A stretch of DNA of 64,000 nt from an uncultured Bacteroidales bacterium (GCA_902777835.1 CACYVC010000016.1:1-64000); one strand, 5' to 3'; counted from the first letter of the stretch, positions 27,784 through 37,410 are shown. Translations and numbers: made by a program. Notes: generated by a model not told the origin, from the sequence alone.

Positions 27784-28659
27784 ATGATACTCTCAATGAC
27801 AGGTTTCGGCAAGGCCACTATGGTGGTGTGTGACAAGAAGATTACTGCCGAGATTAAAACGCTGAATAGCAAGCAGATGGACTTGACCGTAAAGTTGTCA
27901 CTGCTGTATAGAGAAATTGAGTTGGAACTCCGCAACATGATTGCTCAAGAGTTGGGACGTGGCAAGGTTGATGTGTATGTGACGAGTGAGTCGCTCGATA
28001 GTGCTGGAGCGGCGCAACTCAACGTGGAGATGCTTCGCAGCTACAAGAAGCAGCTTGAGAATGTGTCGCGAGAGTTGAGCCTGCCAGAGCCCGAGGATTG
28101 GTATACGATATTGCTGCGCATGCCCGACGTGTATAGGCAGGATGTTAACGAGGAGGTCGCTCAAGATGAGCTTGATGGAGTGCGCGAGGTGGTGCGCCAG
28201 GCCTTGAAAGCGACTACGGCATTCCGCACCCAGGAAGGCGCAAAACTTGAGCATTTCTTTAAAGGGAAAATTGCTGCAATCCAACAGCTTCTTAATGATA
28301 TTGATCAATATGAGTGTACCCGTACCGAGAAAATCAAGGCACGTCTCATCGAGCAGCTTGAACAACTCGAGAAGGTTGACTATGACAAGAACCGCTTAGA
28401 GCAAGAGCTTATCTTCTACATAGAGAAACTTGATATCACCGAGGAGAAGATCAGGCTGCAAAATCATCTCAACTACTTTCTCGAGACTCTCGACGGCAAT
28501 GAGCGTCAAGGCAAGAAACTGGGTTTCATTGCTCAAGAGATGGGACGTGAGATAAACACTACTGGCTCGAAATCTAACCATGCCGAGATGCAGAAGATTG
28601 TGGTGGAGATGAAAGATCACCTTGAGCAAATCAAGGAGCAAGTGCTCAATGTGCTGTAG
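27784..28659 (+). CDS. yicC: YicC/YloC family endoribonuclease
   Basis: Stress-associated endoribonuclease family, acting in the cytosol. It has 291 residues from ATG 27784; an upstream in-frame start at 27700 would precede the -7 box. The N-terminus MILSMTGFGKA is the family hallmark; the C-terminal DUF1732 part contains MGREINTTGSKSNHAEM. gmk follows after an 82-base word-repeat gap, an order seen in many bacteria. Confidence 0.92.
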   Translation: MILSMTGFGKATMVVCDKKITAEIKTLNSKQMDLTVKLSLLYREIELELRNMIAQELGRGKVDVYVTSESLDSAGAAQLNVEMLRSYKKQLENVSRELSLPEPEDWYTILLRMPDVYRQDVNEEVAQDELDGVREVVRQALKATTAFRTQEGAKLEHFFKGKIAAIQQLLNDIDQYECTRTEKIKARLIEQLEQLEKVDYDKNRLEQELIFYIEKLDITEEKIRLQNHLNYFLETLDGNERQGKKLGFIAQEMGREINTTGSKSNHAEMQKIVVEMKDHLEQIKEQVLNVL

Positions 28660-28741
28660 ATAAGTGTTAAGTAGTAAGTGTAAAGTTTTAAGTGTTTTTT
28701 TCTTCAAAAAACGATATACGACCAACGATAAACGAAAAAAT
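28660..28741. repeat. intergenic short-word mosaic repeat
   Basis: GATAAGTGTTAAGTAGTAAG and GTGTAAAGTTTTAAGTG units, a T-run, then ACGATATACGACCAACGAT and AAACGA up to the gmk ATG. Same terminal ACGATAAACGA module as at 11346, 12808 and 61599. Confidence 0.7.
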
Positions 28742-29326
28742 ATGGCAAAAGGTAAATTGATAGTTATTTCGGCGCCATCTGGCACTGGTAAATCAACGAT
28801 AATTGGAGAGTTGATGAAAGATGCTGAGTTGAAGCTTGAGTTCTCTATCTCAGCCACTACCCGTCCTCCGCGAGGCGCTGAGCAGCATGGAGTTGAATAT
28901 TATTTCCTCTCTCTTGAAGATTTCAAGCAGCGAATCGAGAACGACGAGTTTGCTGAGTATCACGAGGTGTATGAGGGTCGCTTCTATGGCACCCTCAAGA
29001 GCGAGATAAAGCGCATCACCGACAAGGGTCATAATGTTGTGCTCGACCTTGACGTGCTTGGTGGCATCGACGTGAAGAAGATATATGGCAAGAAGGCTCT
29101 CGCCATCTTTATCATGCCGCCATCAATCGAGACCCTGCGCCAACGCCTTCTTTCGCGTGGCACCGATAGCATTGAGGACATCAACAACCGTGTAGCTCGA
29201 GCAGAATATGAGTTGTCGCTTGCCGACAAGTATGACTACAGCGTGATAAATGATGTGCTCGATGATGCCGTTGCTAAGACAAGAGAGATAATTACAAAAT
29301 TTGTTGTCAAGAAATCTAGCAACTAA
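28742..29326 (+). CDS. gmk: guanylate kinase
   Basis: Phosphorylates GMP to GDP. It has 194 residues from ATG 28742 (MAKGKLIVI); longer in-frame starts would read through the repeat words. P-loop SAPSGTGKST, SATTRPPRGAEQHG for GMP binding, and the NRVARAEYELS segment are typical. nadD begins 15 bases after it. Confidence 0.96.
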   Translation: MAKGKLIVISAPSGTGKSTIIGELMKDAELKLEFSISATTRPPRGAEQHGVEYYFLSLEDFKQRIENDEFAEYHEVYEGRFYGTLKSEIKRITDKGHNVVLDLDVLGGIDVKKIYGKKALAIFIMPPSIETLRQRLLSRGTDSIEDINNRVARAEYELSLADKYDYSVINDVLDDAVAKTREIITKFVVKKSSN

Positions 29327-29341
29327 CAACTCCAAACTGAT

Positions 29342-29923
29342 ATGAGACGAATAGGCATCTTTGGTGGGTCGTTTAATCCTATCCATGTGGGGCATGCGCT
29401 TATTGCGAGCTACATCGTGGAAAGTGGCGCTATCGACACGTTGTGGCTGATGGTCTCACCACAAAATCCTCTTAAAGAAAATAGTGGCTTAGCAAGCGAT
29501 TATCACAGGTTGCGCATGACCGAACTTGTCTCTCGACGCATTGAAGATGTCATTACCTCGGCTTTTGAGTTTGACTTGCCTAAACCGTCCTTTACCATAG
29601 ATACCCTCACTGCCCTTCAAGCCAAGTTTCCCGACGACGAGTTCTATCTTGTGATAGGCGCTGACAACTGGTGCGTCTTTGACAAGTGGAAAGATGGTGA
29701 AGAGATAATTGCAAAACATCACATCATTATCTATCCACGTCGAGGCTATGACATTGTAATCCCAGAAAAGTATGCTGACAGGGTAGCGGTGGTAAATGCT
29801 CCCCTTATCGAGGTATCTTCTACACAAGTGCGTGAACGGCTGGCACAAACGAAGAGTGTGAGTTTCTACGTTCCAGAGGCAGTGGAAAAATATATTTTGA
29901 AAAATAAACTTTATATGAAATAA
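29342..29923 (+). CDS. nadD: nicotinate-mononucleotide adenylyltransferase
   Basis: Makes deamido-NAD from nicotinate mononucleotide and ATP. It has 193 residues. The nucleotidyltransferase motif GIFGGSFNPIHVGHA is at the N-terminus and the second motif SSTQVRERLA near the C-terminus. Operon order yicC-gmk-nadD-DUF5063; the DUF5063 start lies one base after its stop. Confidence 0.96.
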   Translation: MRRIGIFGGSFNPIHVGHALIASYIVESGAIDTLWLMVSPQNPLKENSGLASDYHRLRMTELVSRRIEDVITSAFEFDLPKPSFTIDTLTALQAKFPDDEFYLVIGADNWCVFDKWKDGEEIIAKHHIIIYPRRGYDIVIPEKYADRVAVVNAPLIEVSSTQVRERLAQTKSVSFYVPEAVEKYILKNKLYMK

Positions 29924-29924
29924 T

Positions 29925-30452
29925 ATGGAAAACGATAAACTGTCGCCTACGAGTCTGGCATTCATAGCAATGGCCAATGAATATTGCGAAATCATTGAGA
30001 ATTGTGCTGAGCATGGTCGCGATGGTTTTGTTGAATCAATGCTCAAACTGCTGCCACGCATCTATATAACTATGAGTGACATAGGCCCAAGTCTTGAGTA
30101 TTTTGATGCTTTCATCGGTCAATCGCTCGATGAACCAACCTACGACATGGTGCGAGGCAATATTAGTGTTTTGATGGGAGAGGACGATGTGTATCTTGAG
30201 GTATTTCTTGATGACATGAAATATAGCGACACACCCATTGCCACTTCAATCTCTGAGAACCTTGCCGACCTTTATCAAGAGTTTTACAACACGGTGGCAT
30301 CGCTGCGTGACCTCAATACCGATGAGCAGCGCCAAATACTTGGCATGTGTAAGGAGAATTTCTCTGAATACTGGGGACAGACTTTGTGCAACGTATTCCG
30401 CGCCCTTCACTCGGTGAGCGTGGCCTATCGTGATGACTTTGGAAACTATTAA
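29925..30452 (+). CDS. DUF5063 protein
   Basis: Protein of 175 residues that I place in DUF5063, a mostly Bacteroidetes family of unknown function. No signal peptide or membrane helix; acidic and helical, with conserved-looking FVESMLKLLPRIYI and DDVYLEVFLDDMKYSDTP. It starts one base after nadD and precedes the M18 peptidase by 12 bases, so it is translated from the same operon. Confidence 0.75.
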   Translation: MENDKLSPTSLAFIAMANEYCEIIENCAEHGRDGFVESMLKLLPRIYITMSDIGPSLEYFDAFIGQSLDEPTYDMVRGNISVLMGEDDVYLEVFLDDMKYSDTPIATSISENLADLYQEFYNTVASLRDLNTDEQRQILGMCKENFSEYWGQTLCNVFRALHSVSVAYRDDFGNY

Positions 30453-30464
30453 CATACAATCGAT

Positions 30465-31757
30465 ATGAAAAGCAAATACATTGACTCATTACTGAAATTT
30501 ATGGACAGCAGTCCATGTAACTTCCTTGCTGTTGACACAATGAAGAAGATTCTTCTAGACAATGGCTTTAAGGAGAGAAAACTTTCGGAAAAGATGGTCG
30601 CCAAAGCAGGCGAGAAGTTCTTCTTCACAAAAAACGACTCGGCAATATTTGCCGTGACAGTTGGCCAGAAACCAATTAAAGATACAGGTTACAAGATTGT
30701 AGCTGCCCATAGCGACTCACCATGTTTCCGCATCAAGCCCCATGCCGAGATGCTTTGTGATGGTGGCATCGTAAAACTTAACACTGAGGTCTATGGTGGA
30801 CCTATTCTATACACATGGTTTGATCGTCCTTTGTCAATTGCCGGCAGGGTTATTCTCAAAGGTAGTTGCCCTCTTCAGGTGGTTTCAAGAAGCATAAAGA
30901 TTGACCGTCCATTGATGCAGATTTCGCATCTCGCTATTCACTTCAACCGCGCTGTAAATGATGGCAACCCGTTGTCGAAGCAGAAAGATATGCTCCCCAT
31001 TATAGCTAAGGTTAACAAAGATTTAGAGACTGGCAACATGCTTGTAAACCTTGTCGCTCAAGAACTTGGAGTTAAAGTGGATGAGATTCTTGATTTTGAC
31101 CTTCTGCTATACGACACTACGCCTGCTTGCACTTTCGGTCTGAATGATGAGTTCTTGTCGTCGGGACGACTCGATGACCTTAGTATGGCTCACGCTGCCA
31201 TCACTGCAATAACCGAGGCCACCGATGAGGATTCTACTTGCATTGCTGCAATCTTTGACAATGAGGAGACTGGCAGCGGCACAAAGCAGGGCGCTGGTTC
31301 GCCAGTGCTCGCCAATGTGCTGCAGCGCATGGCAGAGAGTCAGGGATGCAACTTCGATGACTATTGCGTGGCGCTACAGAAGACATTCCTAATCAGTGCC
31401 GATAACGCCCACGCTCATCATCCTAACTATAGCGAGAAATATGATCCAACCAATCATCCGACTATGGGTAGCGGACCTTGCATCAAGATTAACGCAAACT
31501 GCAAATACATGAGCGATGCCCATTCGGCTGCCATCTTCAAAAATTTGTGCGAGGCTGCAGGTTCACCTTGCCAGTACTTTATCAACCATAGCGATGTGGC
31601 AGGTGGCTCTACTCTTGGCAATATATTGACAGGACAAATTGATATTGAGGGAGTTGACGTTGGTAATCCTTTACTAGCTATGCACTCAGTTCGAGAGACT
31701 GCATCATGCGATGACCATGTCAATATGATAAAAGTTTTCAAGACTTTTTTCAGTTGA
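30465..31757 (+). CDS. M18 family aminopeptidase
   Basis: Zinc aminopeptidase of the aspartyl-aminopeptidase type, cytosolic, removing N-terminal acidic residues. It has 430 residues. Metal and active-site segments are visible: AAHSDSPCFRIKP, a central DRPLSIAGRV, RLDDLSMA, FDNEETGSGT, then SADNAHAHHPNY and the terminal MHSVRETASCDD. It follows DUF5063 by 12 bases. Confidence 0.92.
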   Translation: MKSKYIDSLLKFMDSSPCNFLAVDTMKKILLDNGFKERKLSEKMVAKAGEKFFFTKNDSAIFAVTVGQKPIKDTGYKIVAAHSDSPCFRIKPHAEMLCDGGIVKLNTEVYGGPILYTWFDRPLSIAGRVILKGSCPLQVVSRSIKIDRPLMQISHLAIHFNRAVNDGNPLSKQKDMLPIIAKVNKDLETGNMLVNLVAQELGVKVDEILDFDLLLYDTTPACTFGLNDEFLSSGRLDDLSMAHAAITAITEATDEDSTCIAAIFDNEETGSGTKQGAGSPVLANVLQRMAESQGCNFDDYCVALQKTFLISADNAHAHHPNYSEKYDPTNHPTMGSGPCIKINANCKYMSDAHSAAIFKNLCEAAGSPCQYFINHSDVAGGSTLGNILTGQIDIEGVDVGNPLLAMHSVRETASCDDHVNMIKVFKTFFS

Positions 31758-31758
31758 A

Positions 31759-31790
31759 TTTGTTGGTTTGGCAGAAATATGCTAATTTTG
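31759..31790 (+). promoter_or_regulatory. promoter of the phosphoglucomutase gene
   Basis: TTTG (31759-31762), 20 bases, TAATTTTG (31783-31790). It begins right after the M18 stop codon. Confidence 0.7.
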
Positions 31791-31826
31791 TGAAAAATAA
31801 TACTAATTAAATAATACTTTAATATT

Positions 31827-33575
31827 ATGAATGACGAGAAACTTATTCAAGAACTGACCATTAAAGCACAGAAGTGGCTAGGTGAGGGTTATGACGAGGA
31901 GACCAGGGCTCAAGTGAAGGCGATGATTGATGCTGAAGATAAGACCGAACTTATCGAATCGTTCTACAAAGACCTTGAGTTTGGTACTGGTGGCTTGCGA
32001 GGCATTATGGGACCTGGCAGCAACCGCATGAACATCTACACTGTGGGCGCTGCAACACAAGGACTTGCCAACTACATCAACGAGGCATTCAAGGACCTTC
32101 CCGAGCGCAAGGTGATTGTTGGCCATGACGTGCGCAACAACAGCCGCCTTTTTGCCGAGACTGTTGCCAACATATTCAGTGCAAATGGCATCAAAGTATA
32201 TCTTTTTGAAGGACCACGTCCCACACCCGAGGTATCTTATGGTATTCGCCTGCTCGGCTGCCAGAGCGGTGTTAACATCACTGCTTCTCATAATCCCAAA
32301 GAATATAATGGCTACAAGGCCTACTGGGATGATGGCGCGCAGGTGGTATCGCCACACGATGTGAACATCATCAACTATGTAAATGCCATTAAAGACGTCA
32401 GCGAGATTAAGTTTGAGGGAAACCCCGAACTAATTGAGATTATTGGTAAAGAGATTGACGATAAGTATATTGAGGATATCTATGAGCTTTCGCTAAGTCC
32501 TGAAGTTAACGAGCGTCAAAAAGACCTTAAGATTGTTTATACTCCAATTCATGGTGTTGGTCGCTACATCATTCCTCGCTCTATTGAGCGCTGGGGCTTC
32601 AAGAACATTATTCACGTTCCCGAACAGGATGTGATGAGCGGTGATTTCCCCACTGTAGAATCGCCTAACCCCGAGAATGCTCCTACCATGCAAATGGCCA
32701 TCGACAAAGCTGAGGAGACACAAGCCGACATCGCTCTCGCTAGCGACCCCGATGCCGACCGCATCAGCGTGGTGTTCAAGAACAATAAAGGCAAATACGA
32801 GCTCGTGAACGGCAACCAGATACAGATTATCTTCCACTACTATCTGCTCACCCGCAACCGTGAACTTGGCAAACTAAAAGGTGATGAGTATATCGTTAAG
32901 ACCATCGTTACCAGCGAGACAATTAAGCGCATGGCCGACAAGCTTGGCGTAAAGATGTTTGACTGCTACACTGGCTTCAAGTGGATTGCCACTGTGATGC
33001 GTGAGATGGAAGGCAAGGGCCGCTATCTGGGCGGTGGCGAGGAGAGCTATGGTTTCCTGCCAGAGACTTTTGCCCGTGACAAAGACTCGGTTTCGTCAAT
33101 TCCACTGATGTGTGAGATTGCAGCTTGGGCTAAGGACAAGGGCATGACCATGAACGAAATGCTCATTGACTTATACATGAACTATGGATACTCTAAGGAG
33201 CGCGGTATCTCAGTTGTGCGCAAAGGCAAGAGTGGCGCTGAGGAAATCGTGGCAATGATGAAAAATTTCCGCGAGAATCCACAAAAGGAAATCGCTGGAT
33301 CACCAGTAGTCACTATCAAGGACTTCCAGAGCCTTGAAGAGCTCGATGTGAAGACAGGCAAGATTACCAAGCTCGATATGCCAACAACCAGCAACGTGCT
33401 CCAGTATTACACCGAGGATGGCACTAAGGTTTCGATTCGTCCTTCAGGTACCGAGCCTAAGATTAAGTTCTACATCGAGGTGCATGACAAGCTCGAGAGC
33501 GCCGCTGAGTATGACGCAAAGAACGAGTGGGCCGACGCTAAGATCGACACAATCTGCCACGACCTTGGCATTTGA
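31827..33575 (+). CDS. phosphoglucomutase / phosphomannomutase (phospho-sugar mutase)
   Basis: Alpha-D-phosphohexomutase that interconverts sugar 1- and 6-phosphates. It has 582 residues, the PgcA-like length. Active-site TASHNPKEYNG contains the phosphoserine; the metal loop is DPDADR; the sugar-binding loop is GGGEESYGF; and the phosphate-binding loop is RPSGTEPKIKFY near the C-terminus. Substrate preference (glucose versus mannose) cannot be read from sequence. Confidence 0.93.
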   Translation: MNDEKLIQELTIKAQKWLGEGYDEETRAQVKAMIDAEDKTELIESFYKDLEFGTGGLRGIMGPGSNRMNIYTVGAATQGLANYINEAFKDLPERKVIVGHDVRNNSRLFAETVANIFSANGIKVYLFEGPRPTPEVSYGIRLLGCQSGVNITASHNPKEYNGYKAYWDDGAQVVSPHDVNIINYVNAIKDVSEIKFEGNPELIEIIGKEIDDKYIEDIYELSLSPEVNERQKDLKIVYTPIHGVGRYIIPRSIERWGFKNIIHVPEQDVMSGDFPTVESPNPENAPTMQMAIDKAEETQADIALASDPDADRISVVFKNNKGKYELVNGNQIQIIFHYYLLTRNRELGKLKGDEYIVKTIVTSETIKRMADKLGVKMFDCYTGFKWIATVMREMEGKGRYLGGGEESYGFLPETFARDKDSVSSIPLMCEIAAWAKDKGMTMNEMLIDLYMNYGYSKERGISVVRKGKSGAEEIVAMMKNFRENPQKEIAGSPVVTIKDFQSLEELDVKTGKITKLDMPTTSNVLQYYTEDGTKVSIRPSGTEPKIKFYIEVHDKLESAAEYDAKNEWADAKIDTICHDLGI

Positions 33576-33645
33576 TTAGAGATCAAAGATTAGGGATTTG
33601 TGGTTAGGGAGGTTCTGCCTCTCTAATCACGACTCCTAACAAATA
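33576..33645. repeat. intergenic word repeat with strong hairpin
   Basis: Words GATTAGAGAT, AAGATTAGGGAT and GGTTAGGGAGG in tandem. The last folds: GTGGTTAGGGAGG (33600-33612) pairs with CCTCTCTAATCAC (33618-33630) through 13 pairs including two G-T, loop TTCTG. No T-run follows, so termination is uncertain. Confidence 0.65.
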
Positions 33646-33666
33646 CATAAATCATTTAAAATCATT

Positions 33667-33993
33667 ATGGCAAATAAAAGACAATTGAAAAAAGCTATCT
33701 GCTACGCATGTGGTGAGATGGCAGGTGAGTGCTTTTTCGCTCAAGAAACTTTTGAGAACACCAACCCAGAGGATTGGGACAAGATTGTACTTGACATCGC
33801 TCTGCTTCAGGCCGAGGCAGTGAATCGCGTGTCGGTAGATTTTGATAAAGTGCCCAAAGACTTTGCTAATGGCAAGGAATACAAAAAGGCACGTCGCACC
33901 TATTTCAAGGCTGTTGAAAAAGCGCTCAGCAACTATATGAAAGAGGAGAGCGAGAAAATCGTGGGCGCGATGAACGCACTTATCAAGAAGTAA
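33667..33993 (+). CDS. unknown small protein, 108 residues
   Basis: Not recognised. It is a small, Lys-rich, apparently helical cytosolic protein with no signal peptide. Two cysteine pairs occur early (CYACGE and a Cys in GECFF), which might bind a metal but do not form a known finger. Codon use resembles that of its neighbours and it has no frame disruption, so it is probably a real gene. It is followed by a hairpin and the acyltransferase gene. Confidence 0.65.
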   Translation: MANKRQLKKAICYACGEMAGECFFAQETFENTNPEDWDKIVLDIALLQAEAVNRVSVDFDKVPKDFANGKEYKKARRTYFKAVEKALSNYMKEESEKIVGAMNALIKK

Positions 33994-34010
33994 TAAAATA
34001 AGTATAAAAG

Positions 34011-34060
34011 GATTATGTGGGGATAATCGGTCCAAACAACACTTATCCCCACCAGTAATC
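34011..34060 (+). other. hairpin between the 108-residue gene and the acyltransferase
   Basis: TGGGGATAA / TTATCCCCA flanked by GATTA / TAATC outer arms, no T-run. Possible weak terminator or leader structure. Confidence 0.45.
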
Positions 34061-34075
34061 TTCTAAACAAGCAGC

Positions 34076-34645
34076 ATGATAAGCAAACTACTGGACCGCA
34101 TCATGAAAAATCATGGGTGGAAGTTCGTTGTGAACATCCCGCCCATTAATAAGTGTGTGATTTGTGCTGCACCACACACCAGTAACTGGGACTTCATCAT
34201 GGGTGAGTTGGCAAGCCGCTCGGTGGGACTAAAAGCCAAGTTCTTGATGAAAGACACTTGGTTCTTTTTCCCGCTAAAGTATCTGCTTCGCGTTTTAGGT
34301 GGAATTCCTGTCTCTCGTAGCCATCGCACTAATGTTACAGGTGGAGTTATTGACAGTTTCAACCGCCATGGCAATCTTGCAGTGGCTGTAACCCCAGAGG
34401 GAACTCGCAGCCGTAACTCACATTGGCATAAGGGATTCCTTTATATTGCAAAAGAAGCTGGCGTGCCTATAGTGCTTGGATATTTCAACTATGAGAAAAA
34501 GATTGTGTGCCTTGACCGCATCTTTGAACCTACCGATGATGTAGATGCCGACATGATCGCAATTAAACGCTATTATGACAAGGCCGATTGCAAGGGAAAA
34601 TACCCAGAGAAATTCACTACAGGTCTTAATGAAGACATAAAATAG
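34076..34645 (+). CDS. PlsC-like acyltransferase
   Basis: Lysophospholipid-acyltransferase-fold protein of 189 residues, likely membrane-associated. The HX4D catalytic motif is present as HTSNWD; a second motif PEGTRSR with the following HWHKGFLYIA matches motif III; GGIPVSR is motif II. It is shorter than PlsC (about 245) and resembles the short Bacteroidetes 1-acyl-glycerol-3-phosphate acyltransferase-like proteins. Substrate is not known. The nitrilase-family gene starts six bases after it. Confidence 0.85.
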   Translation: MISKLLDRIMKNHGWKFVVNIPPINKCVICAAPHTSNWDFIMGELASRSVGLKAKFLMKDTWFFFPLKYLLRVLGGIPVSRSHRTNVTGGVIDSFNRHGNLAVAVTPEGTRSRNSHWHKGFLYIAKEAGVPIVLGYFNYEKKIVCLDRIFEPTDDVDADMIAIKRYYDKADCKGKYPEKFTTGLNEDIK

Positions 34646-34651
34646 ACGATT

Positions 34652-35449
34652 ATGATAACCAAGAATTTGAAAATTGCTCTTATTGAGGATGACATCAAGT
34701 GGAGTGACAAATATGCCAACCTTGAGCAACTGGGACGTAATATACAGAACGTGTCTAATGGCACCGACATAATCGTCCTGCCCGAGTTGTTCACTACGGG
34801 GTTTATAGTTGATGACACTGCCCGCGAGCTGGCTGAGCCAAATTCAGGAGAGACTGTAAAATACCTAAAAAACTTAGCAAGTTACTATAATGTGGCATTT
34901 GCTGGAAGTTTTCTTGCTACTGACAGAACTGGGAATCTCTATAACCGTGGATTTTTCCTCGAACCAAATGGCGACGAGATGTTCTATGACAAGAAGCATC
35001 TCTTTACTATGTCAGGGGAGCAGAATGTTTACACTCCAGGCGAAAAATCGTCGGCGATAGTTCGATTCAGGGGCTTTAATATAAAACTTATTGTTTGTTA
35101 CGACTTGCGATTCCCAGTTTTCTGCCGCAATGTAAATAATGCTTACGATGTGTTGATTGTTGTAGCTAATTGGCCAAAAGTACGCCTTCATCCATGGAAA
35201 ACTCTGCTCCAATCGCGTGCTATTGAGAACGAATGTTTTGTGTGCGGCGTGAATCGTTGTGGCACTGATCCTAAGGGGTTGGAATATGCCACTGGAGGCT
35301 CGTTGATTGTTGACTTCAAAGGAAAAATAATAGGAGAGAGGTCTTCTTCTCCAATTATTGAGGCAGAACTTTCACCAGCCGACCTCGCCCGATTCCGCGA
35401 GAAATTCCCCGCTTGGCGCGACGCCGACGAGTTTAGGTTGAAAATATAG
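34652..35449 (+). CDS. nitrilase-superfamily amidohydrolase (omega-amidase-like)
   Basis: Carbon-nitrogen hydrolase of 265 residues. The Glu-Lys-Cys triad is visible as Glu45 (VLPELFTTGF), Lys114 (FYDKKHLF) and Cys149 (IVCYDLRFP). The overall pattern is closest to YafV-type omega-amidases, which deaminate alpha-ketoglutaramate-like compounds in metabolite repair. It forms a pair with the acyltransferase six bases upstream, probably only by co-transcription. Confidence 0.88.
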   Translation: MITKNLKIALIEDDIKWSDKYANLEQLGRNIQNVSNGTDIIVLPELFTTGFIVDDTARELAEPNSGETVKYLKNLASYYNVAFAGSFLATDRTGNLYNRGFFLEPNGDEMFYDKKHLFTMSGEQNVYTPGEKSSAIVRFRGFNIKLIVCYDLRFPVFCRNVNNAYDVLIVVANWPKVRLHPWKTLLQSRAIENECFVCGVNRCGTDPKGLEYATGGSLIVDFKGKIIGERSSSPIIEAELSPADLARFREKFPAWRDADEFRLKI

Positions 35450-35478
35450 TAAAAAGAGTGGCTTTTATGCCACTCTTG
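35450..35478. terminator. bidirectional terminator
   Basis: Perfect stem AAGAGTGGC / GCCACTCTT between two convergent genes, with TAAAAA on the left and TGTTATTT on the right. Confidence 0.75.
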
Positions 35479-37323
35479 TTATTTCTCAGCTATTGTTATT
35501 GTCATTTCGCAGCGTGAACAATCACAATTTAGTTGTAGCAAGGTTTTTCCGTTGCGTAGGAATAGGGGAGAAGGAAGTTGTTTACTTGCCTTTTCTTTTT
35601 TGCATGCCCCGAGTTCTCGTCTAAGACAGTAGCGAGTGCTCATCACGACAGTGCCTTTTTCTAAATTGCCTTTTTTACATTCAATTGCAGGCTCAATATT
35701 TCTCACTCCGTGCTCTTTATAGAATTGATGAGAGATGTGGTTAGCCACATTGTCGGCACTGACAAGGTTTTGATAGGGGAATGTTGTGCTTTTGTTTTCA
35801 GTTCGGCGCAAGTCACGCTGATAAGCTGTTTTATGGGTTCGCTCAAGCAGAGAAATAGTTTCGCGTCTGAGCTGAGTGAGCACTGAAGAGGGAATAAAGT
35901 ACTCTCCCTTGATGTCACATTCACGCATAGTGAAGTTTGTATCACCGAGTTTTGATAGCACTTGCCGTTGGCGCTCGGTCTGTGGTTGTTTGGCGGCTTC
36001 GGGCTCGTTATCGAGAGTAATAGAATGTGTTGCCATGCATCCCCGTTCGTCGCATGCCTTGAGGCATAGCTGATTACCAGCTGTCCAAAGCGTGAAATCA
36101 ATACTGATAGTTCTCTTTGCGCTTGGTTTGGCAAGTATGTCATTGAACGCTTTGTCGTAGGTCTTGTACACACTATCTCCAGGTTTGATGTTGCATTTCT
36201 CCATAAGTAACAATTTGTTGCCTATTACTTTGTTTACTCTGAAACCATCGTAGTTGCCATTGTTGTCGAAATAGCTCAGCCCATCTCCGTTGACAAAAGT
36301 GGCGTTACCGTTAAGTGTGATAGCATTGCCGCTAGTAGTGGCGACTTTGCCCACATACTCGCCTAAAGATTTAGGTGTGTGGATTGATGCCATTTTCATC
36401 CCATTTTTTGGATGAAGGCCATCAATGAAATAATGTGTGAATGAGCGGTTGAAACTCTTGGATAGGCTTGGCTCGAATGTGAAAGACGATGAGCCGGCCG
36501 AGCTGCGAACAAGGTTCTCGTTACTAGCGATGATTCTGTCGAGTGTTTGGCGGTAGTAAGCCACCACATTCTTCACATAATCCACATCTTTTAGTCTGCC
36601 TTCAATTTTGAATGACGAAATTCCTGCGTCAATCATCTGTTGTAGGCGGTCGCTTGCATTGAAGTCCCGCAGAGAGAGCAGATGTTTTGACTGCATCAGC
36701 TTTTTGCCGGCAGTATCCTCTAAGTCGTAGCTTAGTCGGCAGAACTGGGCACACTCGCCACGGTTGGCACTACGACCTTTAAGTGCCTGACTGATTTGAC
36801 AGCGACCACTATAGCTCACGCATAGTGCCCCATGACAAAAACCTTCAAGCGGCACCTTCACACTTGAGCTGATGCCCTTGATTTCGTCAAGCGAAAGTTC
36901 CCGGGCAAGCACAAGTTGTGCAAACCCCATCTTCTCAAGGAACTGTGCTTTCTCTGGCGTGCGTATGTCGCATTGTGTACTGGCATGAATGGCGATAGGA
37001 GGTATGTCAAGTCGCAAGAGTGCCATGTCCTGAACAATTAGAGCATCAACGCCAGCACGATAAAGTTCATGGACCATTCGCTCCACATCGCGCAGCTCGT
37101 TGTCAAAAATGATGGTGTTGACTGTGCAGTAAATGCGAGCTTCATATTGGTGAGCAAAATCGGTAAGTCGCTTGATTGACTCGATGTCATTACCAGCCTG
37201 TGAGCGCGCTCCAAAGGCATTGGCTCCAATATATACCGCGTCTGCACCATGCTTAATCGCTTCGATACCAATAAATTCATTCTTGGCAGGGGCAAGAAGT
37301 TCTATGTTTCTTTTATAATGCAT
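35479..37323 (-). CDS. U32 family peptidase/tRNA hydroxylation-type protein
   Basis: U32 protein of 614 residues. The N-terminal barrel begins IELLAPAKN, with GADAVYIGANAFGARS; the U32 signature is EGFCHGALCVSYSGRC, with a cysteine cluster (ECAQFCR) suggesting a metal or Fe-S site. A long C-terminal extension (about 330-614) carries further Cys residues and ends CDCSRCEMTITIAEK. Related E. coli enzymes YegQ/RlhA-type act in tRNA or rRNA hydroxylation, while others are called collagenases; I cannot decide between them. Confidence 0.87.
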   Translation of the reverse strand: MHYKRNIELLAPAKNEFIGIEAIKHGADAVYIGANAFGARSQAGNDIESIKRLTDFAHQYEARIYCTVNTIIFDNELRDVERMVHELYRAGVDALIVQDMALLRLDIPPIAIHASTQCDIRTPEKAQFLEKMGFAQLVLARELSLDEIKGISSSVKVPLEGFCHGALCVSYSGRCQISQALKGRSANRGECAQFCRLSYDLEDTAGKKLMQSKHLLSLRDFNASDRLQQMIDAGISSFKIEGRLKDVDYVKNVVAYYRQTLDRIIASNENLVRSSAGSSSFTFEPSLSKSFNRSFTHYFIDGLHPKNGMKMASIHTPKSLGEYVGKVATTSGNAITLNGNATFVNGDGLSYFDNNGNYDGFRVNKVIGNKLLLMEKCNIKPGDSVYKTYDKAFNDILAKPSAKRTISIDFTLWTAGNQLCLKACDERGCMATHSITLDNEPEAAKQPQTERQRQVLSKLGDTNFTMRECDIKGEYFIPSSVLTQLRRETISLLERTHKTAYQRDLRRTENKSTTFPYQNLVSADNVANHISHQFYKEHGVRNIEPAIECKKGNLEKGTVVMSTRYCLRRELGACKKEKASKQLPSPLFLRNGKTLLQLNCDCSRCEMTITIAEK

Positions 37324-37373
37324 AATAAAAAATGCACAATTGGAGTGCGCACGATTTGTGCGTGTGGTTATCT

Positions 37374-37410
37374 AAAAAAAGAGACTCAAAAACAAGTCTT
37401 TGAGTCTCTT
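37374..37410 (-). terminator. terminator after the tRNA
   Basis: Perfect 12-base stem AAGAGACTCAAA / TTTGAGTCTCTT read on the minus strand, followed by TTTTTTT (plus 37374-37380). Confidence 0.9.
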
